A stretch of 64,000 nt of DNA from Paractinoplanes toevensis (lineage in GTDB: Bacteria > Actinomycetota > Actinomycetes > Mycobacteriales > Micromonosporaceae), in contig NZ_BOQN01000067.1 in assembly GCF_018332695.1 (NCBI RefSeq), forward strand, positions 62,001-126,000, read 5' to 3'. The position numbers were made by a program, and so were the translations under genes. Below the pieces are notes generated by a model. It did not search any database, was not told the DNA's origin, and saw only the letters and a list, made by a program, of their open reading frames with translations. Of this stretch, positions 26,381 through 35,477 are shown piece after piece; the first letter of the stretch is position 1; every line of letters starts with the position of its first letter.

Positions 26381-28591
26381 TCAGCCGGGCTGATGGGTCG
26401 AGGCGTACGCCTCGAGCCAGGCCACCTGAGTCGGATCGAGCGAGGGCCGCACCCGCTTACGGGCGGTAGCCACGTTCTCCGCGGTGACCGTCGACGCCTC
26501 CAGCGAGTCCCGCATGGCCGCCAGGGCCGACTCCCGGATCAGCGCCGCGCAGTCCGCCGCCGAGAAACCCTCCAGCGCGGCTCCCAGTTCGTCGAGATCC
26601 ACCGACTTGTCCAGCGGCACCGCCTTCGACGACGCCCGCAGGATCGCGGCCCGGGCCGAGGCGTCCGGCGGCGGCACGTAGACGAGCCGTTCGAGCCGGC
26701 CGGGCCGCAGCAGCGCCGGGTCGATCAGATCGGGCCGGTTGGTCGCCCCGATCACCACGACGTTGCGCAGGTCTTCCACCCCGTCGAGCTCGGTGAGCAG
26801 CGCCGCCACCACCCGGTCGGTGGTGCCGCCGTCGGTGGCCTGCCCGCGGGTCGGCGCCAGCGCGTCCACCTCGTCGAGGAAGACCAGGGTGGGGGCCGCT
26901 TCCCGGGCCCGCCGGAACAGCTCCCGCACGGCCCGCTCGCTGTCACCCACCCACTTGCTGAGCAGTTCCGCGCCCTTGACCGAGAGCACGTTGGCCTTCC
27001 CCGTCCCGGCGATCGCCTTGACCAGGTAGGTCTTGCCGCAGCCGGGCGGACCGTAGAGCAGCACGCCGCGCGGTGGCGAGACGCCGAGCCGGGCGAACGT
27101 GTCCGGGTAGGTGAGCGGCCACAGCACCGACTCGGTGAGCATCTGCTTGACGTCCACGAGATCACCGACGTCGTCCAGGGTCACCGCCGCGACCTCGAGG
27201 GTCGACTCGGCCATCGAGGTCGGCCGCACCACGTCGAGCGCGGCCTCGAAGTCCGCCATGGTCACGGTGGGTGATTCGGCGTCCTTCTGACGAAGGGCCG
27301 CCCGGACCCCCGCTTCGCGGGCGAGAGCGCCGAGGTCGGCGGCGACAAATCCGGGTGTACGGCCGGAGACGTCGTCCAGGCGTACGTCCTCGGCGAGCGG
27401 CATGCCGCGGGTGAGCACGCCCAGCTGTTCCCGCCGCATGGCCGCGTCCGGCAGGGGGACGGCGAGCTGCACCGCGAGCAGGTCGGGCGCGCGCAGCGAC
27501 GGATCGACCGACTCGGGCCGGCTGGTCGTGCACACCACCGCGACGCCGGCCCGCACGATCTCCTCGAGCACCTGGTGGAAGACGGTGGAGATGGGCCCCG
27601 GCTCCTCGCGCGGGGCGAGCGCCTCGACGTCGGCGACGAGCAGCACGGCCGGCCCGTCGCCGCGCGCGTCCCGGGCCAGGCCGCGCAGCCGGGCGGCGGC
27701 CGAGTCGTTGGTCAGCGCGGCCAGCTCGGGCCCCCAGACCGGCAGCACCCGCGCGCCGACCCGGGTGGCCACCGCCCGGACCAGCGCGGACTTCCCCGAC
27801 CCGGACGGACCCGAGATGAGTACGCCGAGCGAGACCTTGGTGCCGAGCCGGGCCAGCACCTCCCCGTGGTGGAAGCCGAGGTCGAGCAGCTCTTCCAGCT
27901 CCTTGGCCTGGGCCCGCAGGCCGGGCAGGTCGTCGAGGCTGGGCGGCGGCACCTCCGGGTCGGTGGCCGCCGGTGAGCTCGCCGCCACCGCGACCGAGCC
28001 GGTCGGGCCGCCGGCGGTGTGGTGACCGCCCACCCAGCCCACCACCGTGTCGGGGCTGACCAGGGCGGCGTCGGCGTCGTCGACCGCGGTGACGTTGAGC
28101 AGGGCGCTGGTGAAGCTGTAGCCGAGCCGGTTCTTGAGGCTCGGGGTGACCGTCTCGACGAGCGCGCGGTGGTCGCCGGGCAGCACGTCCTGCGGCAGCA
28201 GCGAGACATCGTCGCCCGCGCTGACCACCTTGCCCAGCAGGGCCAGCCGCAGCATCTCGGGCGAGACCAGGGCGACGATCTCGGCCGGTCCGCCGAGGGT
28301 GACCTGGCGGGCGTGCACGATCGGCACCTTGGTGATGGTGACCTGGCCGCCGTCGCGCAGCCCGAGATTGCCGATGATCAGGTCGTCGGCGTAGAGCAGG
28401 CCGCGGCTCGCGTCGGCCGACTTGGTCGGTATCGCGCGGCAGGCGGTGGTGAGCCGGCCGACCAGGCGTACCGGATCTCCGGGGTTGATCTCGAGGGCTG
28501 CCATCACCTCGGGGTGCAGCCGGACGACGCCACGGCGGGCGTCCAGGGGCGCCGACTGGGTGGTGACGGTCAGCGTCAGTTCTTCGGCCAC
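26381..28591 (-). CDS. CDC48/p97-like double AAA+ ATPase (Rv0435c type)
   Basis: 736 aa from GTG 28591 (GGAGGG upstream). The N-domain (about 1-200) resembles the double-psi barrel adaptor region of CDC48. AAA domain 1 has Walker A GPSGSGKSA at 261-269, but its Walker B reads LLVADVEALAP, with Ala and Asp where Asp-Glu are expected. AAA domain 2 is canonical: GPPGCGKT at 514-521, pore loop KWVG, FLDEVDALAP, and the arginine region RPGRLERLVY. Domain 2 probably drives unfolding. The mycobacterial homologue Rv0435c has the same organisation. Confidence 0.9.
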   Translation of the reverse strand: MAEELTLTVTTQSAPLDARRGVVRLHPEVMAALEINPGDPVRLVGRLTTACRAIPTKSADASRGLLYADDLIIGNLGLRDGGQVTITKVPIVHARQVTLGGPAEIVALVSPEMLRLALLGKVVSAGDDVSLLPQDVLPGDHRALVETVTPSLKNRLGYSFTSALLNVTAVDDADAALVSPDTVVGWVGGHHTAGGPTGSVAVAASSPAATDPEVPPPSLDDLPGLRAQAKELEELLDLGFHHGEVLARLGTKVSLGVLISGPSGSGKSALVRAVATRVGARVLPVWGPELAALTNDSAAARLRGLARDARGDGPAVLLVADVEALAPREEPGPISTVFHQVLEEIVRAGVAVVCTTSRPESVDPSLRAPDLLAVQLAVPLPDAAMRREQLGVLTRGMPLAEDVRLDDVSGRTPGFVAADLGALAREAGVRAALRQKDAESPTVTMADFEAALDVVRPTSMAESTLEVAAVTLDDVGDLVDVKQMLTESVLWPLTYPDTFARLGVSPPRGVLLYGPPGCGKTYLVKAIAGTGKANVLSVKGAELLSKWVGDSERAVRELFRRAREAAPTLVFLDEVDALAPTRGQATDGGTTDRVVAALLTELDGVEDLRNVVVIGATNRPDLIDPALLRPGRLERLVYVPPPDASARAAILRASSKAVPLDKSVDLDELGAALEGFSAADCAALIRESALAAMRDSLEASTVTAENVATARKRVRPSLDPTQVAWLEAYASTHQPG

Positions 28592-28701
28592 CGCGGGATG
28601 CCCTCCATCGTCTGGATGTTGTGGGTCCACGCTATCGCTGACACGCCCGCGCTGAGACCGCTCACAGCACGGACTCAGACTGCGCCGGATAGCTTTGCCG
28701 C

Positions 28702-31458
28702 ATGTCACTGTCGAGCCGGCTGCGCCGTGCGCTGCCCCGGCCCACTCGCCGCCGTGTCGTCTCCGGTTCGGTGGTCCTCGTCCTGGTCGCCGGGTTGGTC
28801 GGCTGGGCGGTGTGGCCCGACCGTCCCGGCTGGACCAGCGCGGACGAGCGGATCACCGTCAAGACCGGGCCGGCCGGGGCCGAGAGCGTCGACCTCGACG
28901 CCCGCCTCTACCTCCCGCGCGACCGCGGCGGCAAGGTGCCGGCGGTGCTGCTCGCGCACGGTTTCGGCGGCACCAAGGAGTCGGTGAGCGACAACGCCGA
29001 GGAGTTGGCCGACCGTGGCTACGCCGTGCTGACCTGGACCGCTCAGGGTTTCGGCCGCAGTGGCGGCCAGATCCACCTGGACAGCCCCGACTACGAGGTG
29101 CGCGACGCTCAGGGCCTGCTCGACTGGCTGGCCGCCCGGCCGGAGATCCAGCTGGACGCGGCCGGCGACCCGCGGGTGGGTGTGGTCGGCGGCTCCTACG
29201 GCGGCGCGCTGGCTCTGCTGCTGGCCGGGCAGGACGCCCGGGTCGACGCGATCGTCCCGTCGATCACCTGGAACGACCTGACCAACGTCTTCCTCCAGCA
29301 GTCGGCCGACACCAGCGCGACCGGTGTCTTCAAGAAGGGCTGGGCCGGCCTGTACTTCGGCAACGGCGCGGCGAGCCTGCTCCCCGACGCGCCCGAGCCG
29401 GCGGACAGCGATCCGGCCTGCGGGCGCTTCGCGGCCGACGTCTGCGCGGCCTACCTTCAGCTCGCCACCAGCGGCACGGCCGACGCGAAGACGCTGGAGG
29501 TGCTCCGCAAGTCGAGCCCGGCCACCGTGCTCGACCAGATCAAGGCGCCGACGCTGCTGATCCAGGGCGCGGTGGACACGCTCTTCCCGCTCTCCGAGGG
29601 CGACGCCAACGCCAAGGGCATCGCCGCGACCGGCACCCCGGTGAAGGTCGCCTGGTTCACCGGCGGCCACGACGGCGGCGCCGGTCCGCAGACCGACCAG
29701 GACCGGGTCAAATACCTCACCGTCCAGTGGCTCGACCACTACCTGAAGGGCGAGGGCGGCACCCCTTCGGACGACTTCACCTACTCGCGCGTGGCCGGTT
29801 TCAGCGCACTCGACCGCGGCCTGGTCACCAACGGGTACTCGACGGAGGAGTACCCCGGATTGGGCGGAACCGGAAGCACCCAGGTCTCCCTCTCGGGGCC
29901 GGCGCAGCCGGTCGCCAACCCGCCCAACGGCAACCCGGCCGCGCTGTCCTCGCTGCCCGGCGCGGGCAGCCGGCTGAGCGAACTGCTCGGCGGTGGTGTC
30001 GCGGCCGACATCCCCGGCCAGCACGCCACGTTCGAGTCCACCCCGGTGGCCGGCGCGATCGACGTGGCCGGCGCGCCCACCGTGCGGCTGCGCGCGGCGT
30101 CGCCGACCGGCGAGGCCACGCTGTTCGTCAAGCTCTACGACGTCGACGAGGCCGGTGCCGAGACGCTCAGCGCCGGGCTGATCGCGCCGGTGCGGCTCAC
30201 CGGCCTGCCGACCTCGATCGAGCAGGCCCAGCCGGTCACCGTGACACTGCCCGCGATCGTCCGGCGGATCGACACCGGGCACACCGTCCGAGTTGTCGTC
30301 GCCACCAGTGACCAGGCGTTCCTCACCCCGGCGAAACCGGCCGTCTACACCGTGCAGGTCGAGTCGGCGATCACCCTGCCGACCGTCGTCGGCACCCCGA
30401 TCGCCAACCCGCAGACCGTGTGGCGCTGGGTGCTCGGCGGTCTGCTGCTGGTGATCGCGCTGGGTCTCGCGGTGGTCCTGCTGGTCCGCCGCCGCCTGCG
30501 GCGCCGCCGGCACGACGAGACGATCGAGGAGTACGCCGAGACGCCGCTCGTGGTGCGGGGGCTGCGGAAGGCGTACGCGGATGGCTTCGTCGCCGTTGAG
30601 GAGATCAGTTTCGCGGTGCAACGTGGGCAGGTCGTCGGCCTGCTCGGGCCGAACGGCGCGGGCAAGACCACGACGCTGCGGGTGCTGATGGGCCTGACCA
30701 TGCCGACCGCGGGCGACGCGCTGGTCTTCGGCCACCGGCTGATGCCGGGTGCGCCGATCCTGTCCCGGGTGGGCGCCCTGGTCGAGGGGCCGGGGTTCCT
30801 GCCGCACCTGAGCGGCCTGGAGAACCTGAAGGCGTACTGGCGGGCGACCGGCCGGCCGGCGGCCGACGCGCACTTCGACGAGGCCCTGGAGATCGCCGGC
30901 CTGGGCGACTCGGTGCACCGCAAGACCCGCAAGTACAGCCACGGCATGCGGCAGCGACTGGCCATCGCCCAGGCCATGCTCGGCCTGCCCGAGCTGCTGG
31001 TGCTGGACGAACCGACCGACGGCCTCGACCCGCCGCAGATCGCCGAGATGCGCCGGGTGCTCAAGCGCTACGCCACCGACGGCCGGGCCGTACTGGTCTC
31101 CAGCCACCTGCTCGCCGAGGTGGAGCAGACCTGCACGCACGCGGTGGTGGTCAACAAGGGCCGGATCGTGGCGTCCGGCCCGGTCGAGGACATCGTCGGC
31201 GAGTCGCCGTCGGTGCAGATCGAGGTCTCCGACGTGCCGGCCGCCTCCTTGATCTTGGAGGAGCTGGGCGTGCGGTCGGTGACCCCCGACGGCGTGTCCG
31301 GCCTGATCGTGGACATGAACGGCACGTCCCGGTCCGAGGCGGTGGCCTCGCTGGTGCGGGCCGGCGTGGACGTGGACCGAGTGGTGCCACGCAGACGTCT
31401 CGAGGATGCCTTCCTGGCCCTGGTGGGCGACAACTCGCGGGGGAGTGGGGACCGATGA
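28702..31458 (+). CDS. fusion of extracytoplasmic alpha/beta hydrolase (X-Pro dipeptidyl-peptidase/CocE-like) and ABC ATPase
   Basis: 918 aa. An N-terminal signal anchor (about 20-38) is followed by an S15/CocE-like alpha/beta hydrolase: HGFGG at 86-90, nucleophile Ser165 in GGSYGG, Asp292 in GAVDTLFP, His323 in GGHDGG. A beta-sandwich-like C-terminal domain (about 395-555) follows, as in X-Pro peptidases. A second TM (about 574-595) leads into a complete ABC ATPase: Walker A GPNGAGKTT, signature YSHGMRQRLAIA, Walker B LLVLDEPTDGLDPP. The hydrolase would lie outside and the ATPase inside. The permease starts on its stop codon, so the three functions form one exporter-hydrolase unit. Confidence 0.88.
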   Translation: MSLSSRLRRALPRPTRRRVVSGSVVLVLVAGLVGWAVWPDRPGWTSADERITVKTGPAGAESVDLDARLYLPRDRGGKVPAVLLAHGFGGTKESVSDNAEELADRGYAVLTWTAQGFGRSGGQIHLDSPDYEVRDAQGLLDWLAARPEIQLDAAGDPRVGVVGGSYGGALALLLAGQDARVDAIVPSITWNDLTNVFLQQSADTSATGVFKKGWAGLYFGNGAASLLPDAPEPADSDPACGRFAADVCAAYLQLATSGTADAKTLEVLRKSSPATVLDQIKAPTLLIQGAVDTLFPLSEGDANAKGIAATGTPVKVAWFTGGHDGGAGPQTDQDRVKYLTVQWLDHYLKGEGGTPSDDFTYSRVAGFSALDRGLVTNGYSTEEYPGLGGTGSTQVSLSGPAQPVANPPNGNPAALSSLPGAGSRLSELLGGGVAADIPGQHATFESTPVAGAIDVAGAPTVRLRAASPTGEATLFVKLYDVDEAGAETLSAGLIAPVRLTGLPTSIEQAQPVTVTLPAIVRRIDTGHTVRVVVATSDQAFLTPAKPAVYTVQVESAITLPTVVGTPIANPQTVWRWVLGGLLLVIALGLAVVLLVRRRLRRRRHDETIEEYAETPLVVRGLRKAYADGFVAVEEISFAVQRGQVVGLLGPNGAGKTTTLRVLMGLTMPTAGDALVFGHRLMPGAPILSRVGALVEGPGFLPHLSGLENLKAYWRATGRPAADAHFDEALEIAGLGDSVHRKTRKYSHGMRQRLAIAQAMLGLPELLVLDEPTDGLDPPQIAEMRRVLKRYATDGRAVLVSSHLLAEVEQTCTHAVVVNKGRIVASGPVEDIVGESPSVQIEVSDVPAASLILEELGVRSVTPDGVSGLIVDMNGTSRSEAVASLVRAGVDVDRVVPRRRLEDAFLALVGDNSRGSGDR

Positions 31459-32312
31459 GCGCGGTCACGGGTTACCGGCCGGCGGCGACGTTGCCGATCT
31501 GGGCCGAGGTGCGTCGGCAGGCGTCGCGGCGGCGCACCCAGCTGGCGCTCGGCTTCATGGTGCTGCTGCCGCTGATCATCCTGGTCGCCTTCGAGTTCGG
31601 CGGGAACAACGGCGACGACGACGGCAACGGCGGCGGCGCGTTCGGCAGCCTGGTCGACCTGGCCACCTCGGGCGGCCTGAACTTCGCGCTGTTCTGCCTC
31701 GCCGTCTCGGCCGGCTTCCTGCTGGTCGTGGTGGTGGCACTGTTCTGCGGCGACCCGGTGGCCAGCGAGGCGAGCTGGGGCAGCCTGCGCTACCTGCTGG
31801 CGATCCCGGTGCCCCGGGTCCGGCTGCTCGCCGTGAAGCTGGTGGTGGCGCTCGGCTATTCGTTGGTGGCGCTGCTGATCCTGGCCGCGACCGGCCTGCT
31901 GGTCGGCACCCTGCGCTACGGCTGGCACCCGCTGGGCAGCACCGTCGCGGCCGCCGTGCCGCCCGGGCAGGGTCTGCTGCGGCTGCTCGGCATCGTCGCC
32001 TACCTGGCCGTCATCATGCTGGTGGTGGCCGGCCTGGCCTTCCTGCTGTCGGTGCTGACCGACGCGGCGCTGGGCGCGGTCGGCGGTGCCGTGCTGCTCT
32101 GGATCCTGTCCAGCATCCTCGACCAGATCACCGCCCTGGGTAACCTGCGCTACCTGCTGCCGACCCATTTCAGCGACGCCTGGCTCGGCCTGCTGTCCAC
32201 CCCGCCGCAGGTCGATGACCTGGTCAAGGGCGCGATCGCGGCGATCAGTTACGCCACCCTGTTCTGGTCGCTAGCGTTCTGGCGCTTCACCCGGAAGGAC
32301 ATCACCTCGTAG
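31455..32312 (+). CDS. ABC transporter permease paired with the hydrolase-ABC fusion
   Basis: 285 aa from ATG 31455 (ATGA overlap). Topology: N-terminal amphipathic stretch, TM at LGFMVLLPLIILVAF, an acidic Gly/Asp/Asn loop, then five TM segments and the C-terminal FTRKDITS. The ending RKDIT resembles the ABC permease at 24968, which suggests the two exporter systems share ancestry. Confidence 0.87.
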   Translation: MSAVTGYRPAATLPIWAEVRRQASRRRTQLALGFMVLLPLIILVAFEFGGNNGDDDGNGGGAFGSLVDLATSGGLNFALFCLAVSAGFLLVVVVALFCGDPVASEASWGSLRYLLAIPVPRVRLLAVKLVVALGYSLVALLILAATGLLVGTLRYGWHPLGSTVAAAVPPGQGLLRLLGIVAYLAVIMLVVAGLAFLLSVLTDAALGAVGGAVLLWILSSILDQITALGNLRYLLPTHFSDAWLGLLSTPPQVDDLVKGAIAAISYATLFWSLAFWRFTRKDITS

Positions 32313-32395
32313 GCGTTGTCCGGCTCACACCTCGGGATTCTGCTGGCGGAAAGTCCCTGAGGCAGACGTAAGGTGTTGGAAACACAACTGAATAC

Positions 32396-32528
32396 CTCAT
32401 CCAGAGGGGCAGAGGGAACGGCCCTGTGAAGCCCCGGCAACCACCGCGCAAGTCTCGAAGAAGAGGCCGCCGCGCGGCAGGTGCTAATTCCGTCCTCGCT
32501 CGGCAGATTGCCGCCGAGGAAAGATGAG
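32396..32528 (+). promoter_or_regulatory. SAM-I (S-box) riboswitch
   Basis: Conserved S-box blocks appear in order: CTCATCCAGAGGGGCAGAGG, then GGCCCTGTGAAGCCCCGGCAA, then CAGGTGCTAATTCC, a P4 stem (CCTCG...CGAGG), and the closing AAGATGAG that pairs with CTCAT as P1. The 3' strand of P1 sits directly before the RBS (AGAGGGAAGG) of thrC, so translational control of thrC is the likely output. Confidence 0.88.
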
Positions 32529-32541
32529 AGGGAAGGCCTCG

Positions 32542-33822
32542 ATGACGTCTGCCGTCAGTTCACCCAGTGCTACCACTTCGCCGGCCCGCGGCCTCGTCTG
32601 CCGCGCCTGTGGCGCCGAATATCCGCTGGTCGCGCAGCATGCGTGCTACGAGTGTTTCGGCCCGCTCGAGGTGGCCTACGACCAGGACGCCCTCGCGCGG
32701 GTAACCCGTGAGCAGATCGAGGCCGGCCCGCAGAACATCTGGCGTTACGCCGGTCTGCTCCCGGCCGGACAGGACCCGGCCACCCGGGTCACCCTCGACC
32801 CCGGCCTGACCCCGCTGGTCGAGTCGCCGGCCCTGGCCGCCGCGGTCGGCCTGCGCGCGCCGCTGTACGTCAAGGACGACTCGGCCAACCCGACCCACTC
32901 GTTCAAGGACCGGGTCGTCTCGGTGGCCCTCACCGCGGCCCGCGGCCTCGGCTTCACCCGTTTCGCCTGCGCCTCGACCGGCAACCTGGCCAACTCGGTC
33001 GCCGCCCACGCGGCCCGGGTCGGCGCCCCCAGCATCGTCTTCATCCCGCACGACCTGGAACAAGGCAAGATCATCACCACCGCGGTGTACGGCGGTGAGC
33101 TGGTCGCCATCGAGGGCTCCTACGACGACGTGAACCGGCTCTGCGGCGAACTGGTCGAGACCGACGAGTTCGAGGACACCGCGTTCGTCAACGTGAACGT
33201 GCGCCCGTTCTACGCCGAGGGCTCCAAGACACTCGGCTACGAGGTGGCCGAACAGCTCGGTTGGCGCATCCCGGCCCAGGTCGTCATCCCGATGGCCTCC
33301 GGCGAGCTGCTCACCAAGGTGGACAAGGCGTTCTCCGAGCTGGTCGAGATCGGCCTGGCCACCGCGCCCGAGGGCGGCTGGGTGGTGTTCGGCGCCCAGT
33401 CGGCCGGCTGCAACCCGATCGCGACGGCGCTGCAGCAGGGCACCGACCAGATCGTCCCGGTCAAGCCGACCGGCATCGCCAAGTCGCTGAACATCGGCGA
33501 CCCGGCCGCCGGGGCGTACGCGATCGAGGCGGTCCGCCGCACCGGTGGCTGGATGGACTACGCCGACGACGACGAGATCCGGGACGGCATCCGGCTGCTC
33601 GCCGAGACCACCGGCATCTTCGCCGAGACGGCCGGCGGCACCACCGTGGCCGTGCTCAAGAAGCTGGTGGCGAGCGGCAAGCTCGACCCGGAGAAAGAGA
33701 CGGTCGTCTACAACACCGGCGACGGTCTCAAGACGCTCGACGCGGTTGCCGACCTGGTCGGGCCCACCCACACGATCAAGCCGTCGCTCCGCGGGGCCCG
33801 CGAAGCCGGCCTGCTGGGATAA
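32542..33822 (+). CDS. thrC: threonine synthase
   Basis: 426 aa from ATG 32542. An N-terminal zinc-ribbon-like CRACG...CYECFG is followed by the fold-type II PLP body. The PLP lysine is Lys122 in SFKDRV. Downstream blocks include FACASTGNLANSVAAHAAR, VVIPMASGELLTK and FGAQSAGCNPI. It converts O-phospho-homoserine to threonine and phosphate. A SAM-I riboswitch in its leader ties it to the methionine/SAM branch that competes for homoserine. That makes threonine synthase supply sensitive to SAM, a regulatory choice worth testing. Confidence 0.92.
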   Translation: MTSAVSSPSATTSPARGLVCRACGAEYPLVAQHACYECFGPLEVAYDQDALARVTREQIEAGPQNIWRYAGLLPAGQDPATRVTLDPGLTPLVESPALAAAVGLRAPLYVKDDSANPTHSFKDRVVSVALTAARGLGFTRFACASTGNLANSVAAHAARVGAPSIVFIPHDLEQGKIITTAVYGGELVAIEGSYDDVNRLCGELVETDEFEDTAFVNVNVRPFYAEGSKTLGYEVAEQLGWRIPAQVVIPMASGELLTKVDKAFSELVEIGLATAPEGGWVVFGAQSAGCNPIATALQQGTDQIVPVKPTGIAKSLNIGDPAAGAYAIEAVRRTGGWMDYADDDEIRDGIRLLAETTGIFAETAGGTTVAVLKKLVASGKLDPEKETVVYNTGDGLKTLDAVADLVGPTHTIKPSLRGAREAGLLG

Positions 33823-34078
33823 CTCTCAGTAACCACTAGTCTGCCTTAAGTTGAAGATTCCATCCGCAGAGGACTTGCGCACCGATCTCAGTGTCGGCAG
33901 GATGCTCTCTGCGGGAGGGCCGACGCCGTACGTGGCCCCTCACCTCCGAGCTTGGCGACAATCTCTCGAGGTGCCCAACGACCCAGCGCCGGAGGCGCTG
34001 TGCGTTCGTCCTCCCGACCAAAATCGTTTAGCCAAAATAAGTGGCACAGCATGGCCGCTGCCCGGCAGGGTGGCGGCC

Positions 34079-35053
34079 ATGTCCGTAATCATCGATCCAC
34101 TCGTGTCACCCGACGATGCCTACGAGATCGACCGGGCCTGCACCGAGCACGATCAGCCGGACGCTCCGATCCACAGCCGCGAGGTGTTCGCCGCCCGGCT
34201 GACGACGCCGCCCGCCGGCCACACCGCCGAATACCATCTGGCCCGCCTCGACGACGAGCCCGCCGGTTACCTCGAGCTGATGTACCCGCAGGTCGACAAC
34301 CTCGGCAACGTGCACGTCGACCTGCTGGTGGCGCCGTCCGCGCGGCGGCGCGGAGTGGGCCGCGCGCTGTACGAGGTGGCCGTCGAACGCACCCGGGCGC
34401 AGGGCCGGCTGCGCCTGCTGTCCCAGTCGATCCAGCGCCCGTCGAGTGTGGTCTTCGCGACCTCGGTGGGGGCCCGGGCCGCGCTCGAGGAGCTGCGCAG
34501 CCGCCTCGACCTGGGTGCGGCCGATCAGACGGGTTACGACGCGATGCTGGCCGCCGCGTGGGAGCGGGCGGCCGGTTACCGCCTGATCCAGTGGAGCGGG
34601 GTGCCGCCCGAGGAGGTCATCGACGACGTCGCGACGCTCGACTCGATGTTCCTGGAGGAGGCGCCGATCGGCGACCTGGACTGGGAGCCGGAGAAAGTCG
34701 ACGCCGCCCGGGTGCGGGCCACCGAGGAGAGCCGCACCAAGCGCGGCCGGGTCACCTTCCACACCGGAGCCCTGCACGGCGATCGCCTGGTCGCCTGGAC
34801 CACGCTGAACTGCGCGATCGAGGGCGGCGAGCATGCCTGGCAGAACGCCACGCTGGTCGCCCCGGCCCACCGCGGCCACCGGCTCGGACTGCTGGTCAAG
34901 CTGGCCAACCTGGCCCACGCCCGCACCCACCAGCCCGGCCTGAAGGTGATCGACACCTTCAACGCCGCGACTAACGAGCACATGCTGCGGATCAATCGGG
35001 AGATGGGCTTCCGGGTGGTGGAGTCGGTGGTCCACTGGCAGCACGACCTTTGA
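34079..35053 (+). CDS. tandem GNAT-domain acetyltransferase
   Basis: 324 aa from ATG 34079. The first GNAT domain carries VHVDLLVAPSARRRGVGRALYEVA. The second begins at about residue 190 and has NATLVAPAHRGHRLGLLVKLANL with NREMGFRVV near the end, as in MshD-like or MccE-like two-domain GNATs. Acceptor unknown. The 3' end overlaps the convergent HExxH membrane protein gene by 62 bp. Confidence 0.85.
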   Translation: MSVIIDPLVSPDDAYEIDRACTEHDQPDAPIHSREVFAARLTTPPAGHTAEYHLARLDDEPAGYLELMYPQVDNLGNVHVDLLVAPSARRRGVGRALYEVAVERTRAQGRLRLLSQSIQRPSSVVFATSVGARAALEELRSRLDLGAADQTGYDAMLAAAWERAAGYRLIQWSGVPPEEVIDDVATLDSMFLEEAPIGDLDWEPEKVDAARVRATEESRTKRGRVTFHTGALHGDRLVAWTTLNCAIEGGEHAWQNATLVAPAHRGHRLGLLVKLANLAHARTHQPGLKVIDTFNAATNEHMLRINREMGFRVVESVVHWQHDL

Positions 35054-35477
35054 GCTTCTTCATCCACGGTCGCACCGGCGGATCGACGGGATAGCCGCCG
35101 GCGTGCAGGCCCGCCCGCTTCTCGAAGAAGTTCCGGCTGCCCCACGAGCCGGTGGCGGCGTAGGACCAGCCGCAGGCGGCCCAGTAGGCCGGCCAGAACA
35201 GCGGGCCGAGCACCGCGTACTGCCCGCGGTGGTGGCACTCGTGGCCGAACAGGGCGGACCGCTCCTCGGCCAGCAGCCACTCGGCGCTGCGCCGGCACAT
35301 GATCACCGAGCCGACCGTGAAACAGGTCGCGGGCGGCACCCGGCGGCGGTAACCCTCCCCGATCAGCACGCCGTCTCGGCCGCGCCGGATCTTGGCCCCG
35401 CCCGTCACGGCGACCAGCAGCCCCACCGCGGTCGTGCCGTTGATCGCGGTGAGCAGGGTGCGCGCCCGGGGCCCCAT
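34992..35477 (-). CDS. small protein with HExxH metalloprotease-like motif and one or two hydrophobic segments
   Basis: 161 aa from ATG 35477, which overlaps the stop of the upstream GNAT gene (TGATG). GHECHHRGQYA contains an HExxH zinc-binding pattern (His-Glu-Cys-His-His). The following LGPLFWPAYWAACGWSY segment is hydrophobic, and a basic tail ends the protein. I do not recognise a named family. A metal-dependent hydrolase is inferred from the motif alone. Confidence 0.65.
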   Translation of the reverse strand: MGPRARTLLTAINGTTAVGLLVAVTGGAKIRRGRDGVLIGEGYRRRVPPATCFTVGSVIMCRRSAEWLLAEERSALFGHECHHRGQYAVLGPLFWPAYWAACGWSYAATGSWGSRNFFEKRAGLHAGGYPVDPPVRPWMKKLKGRAASGPPTPPPGSPSPD

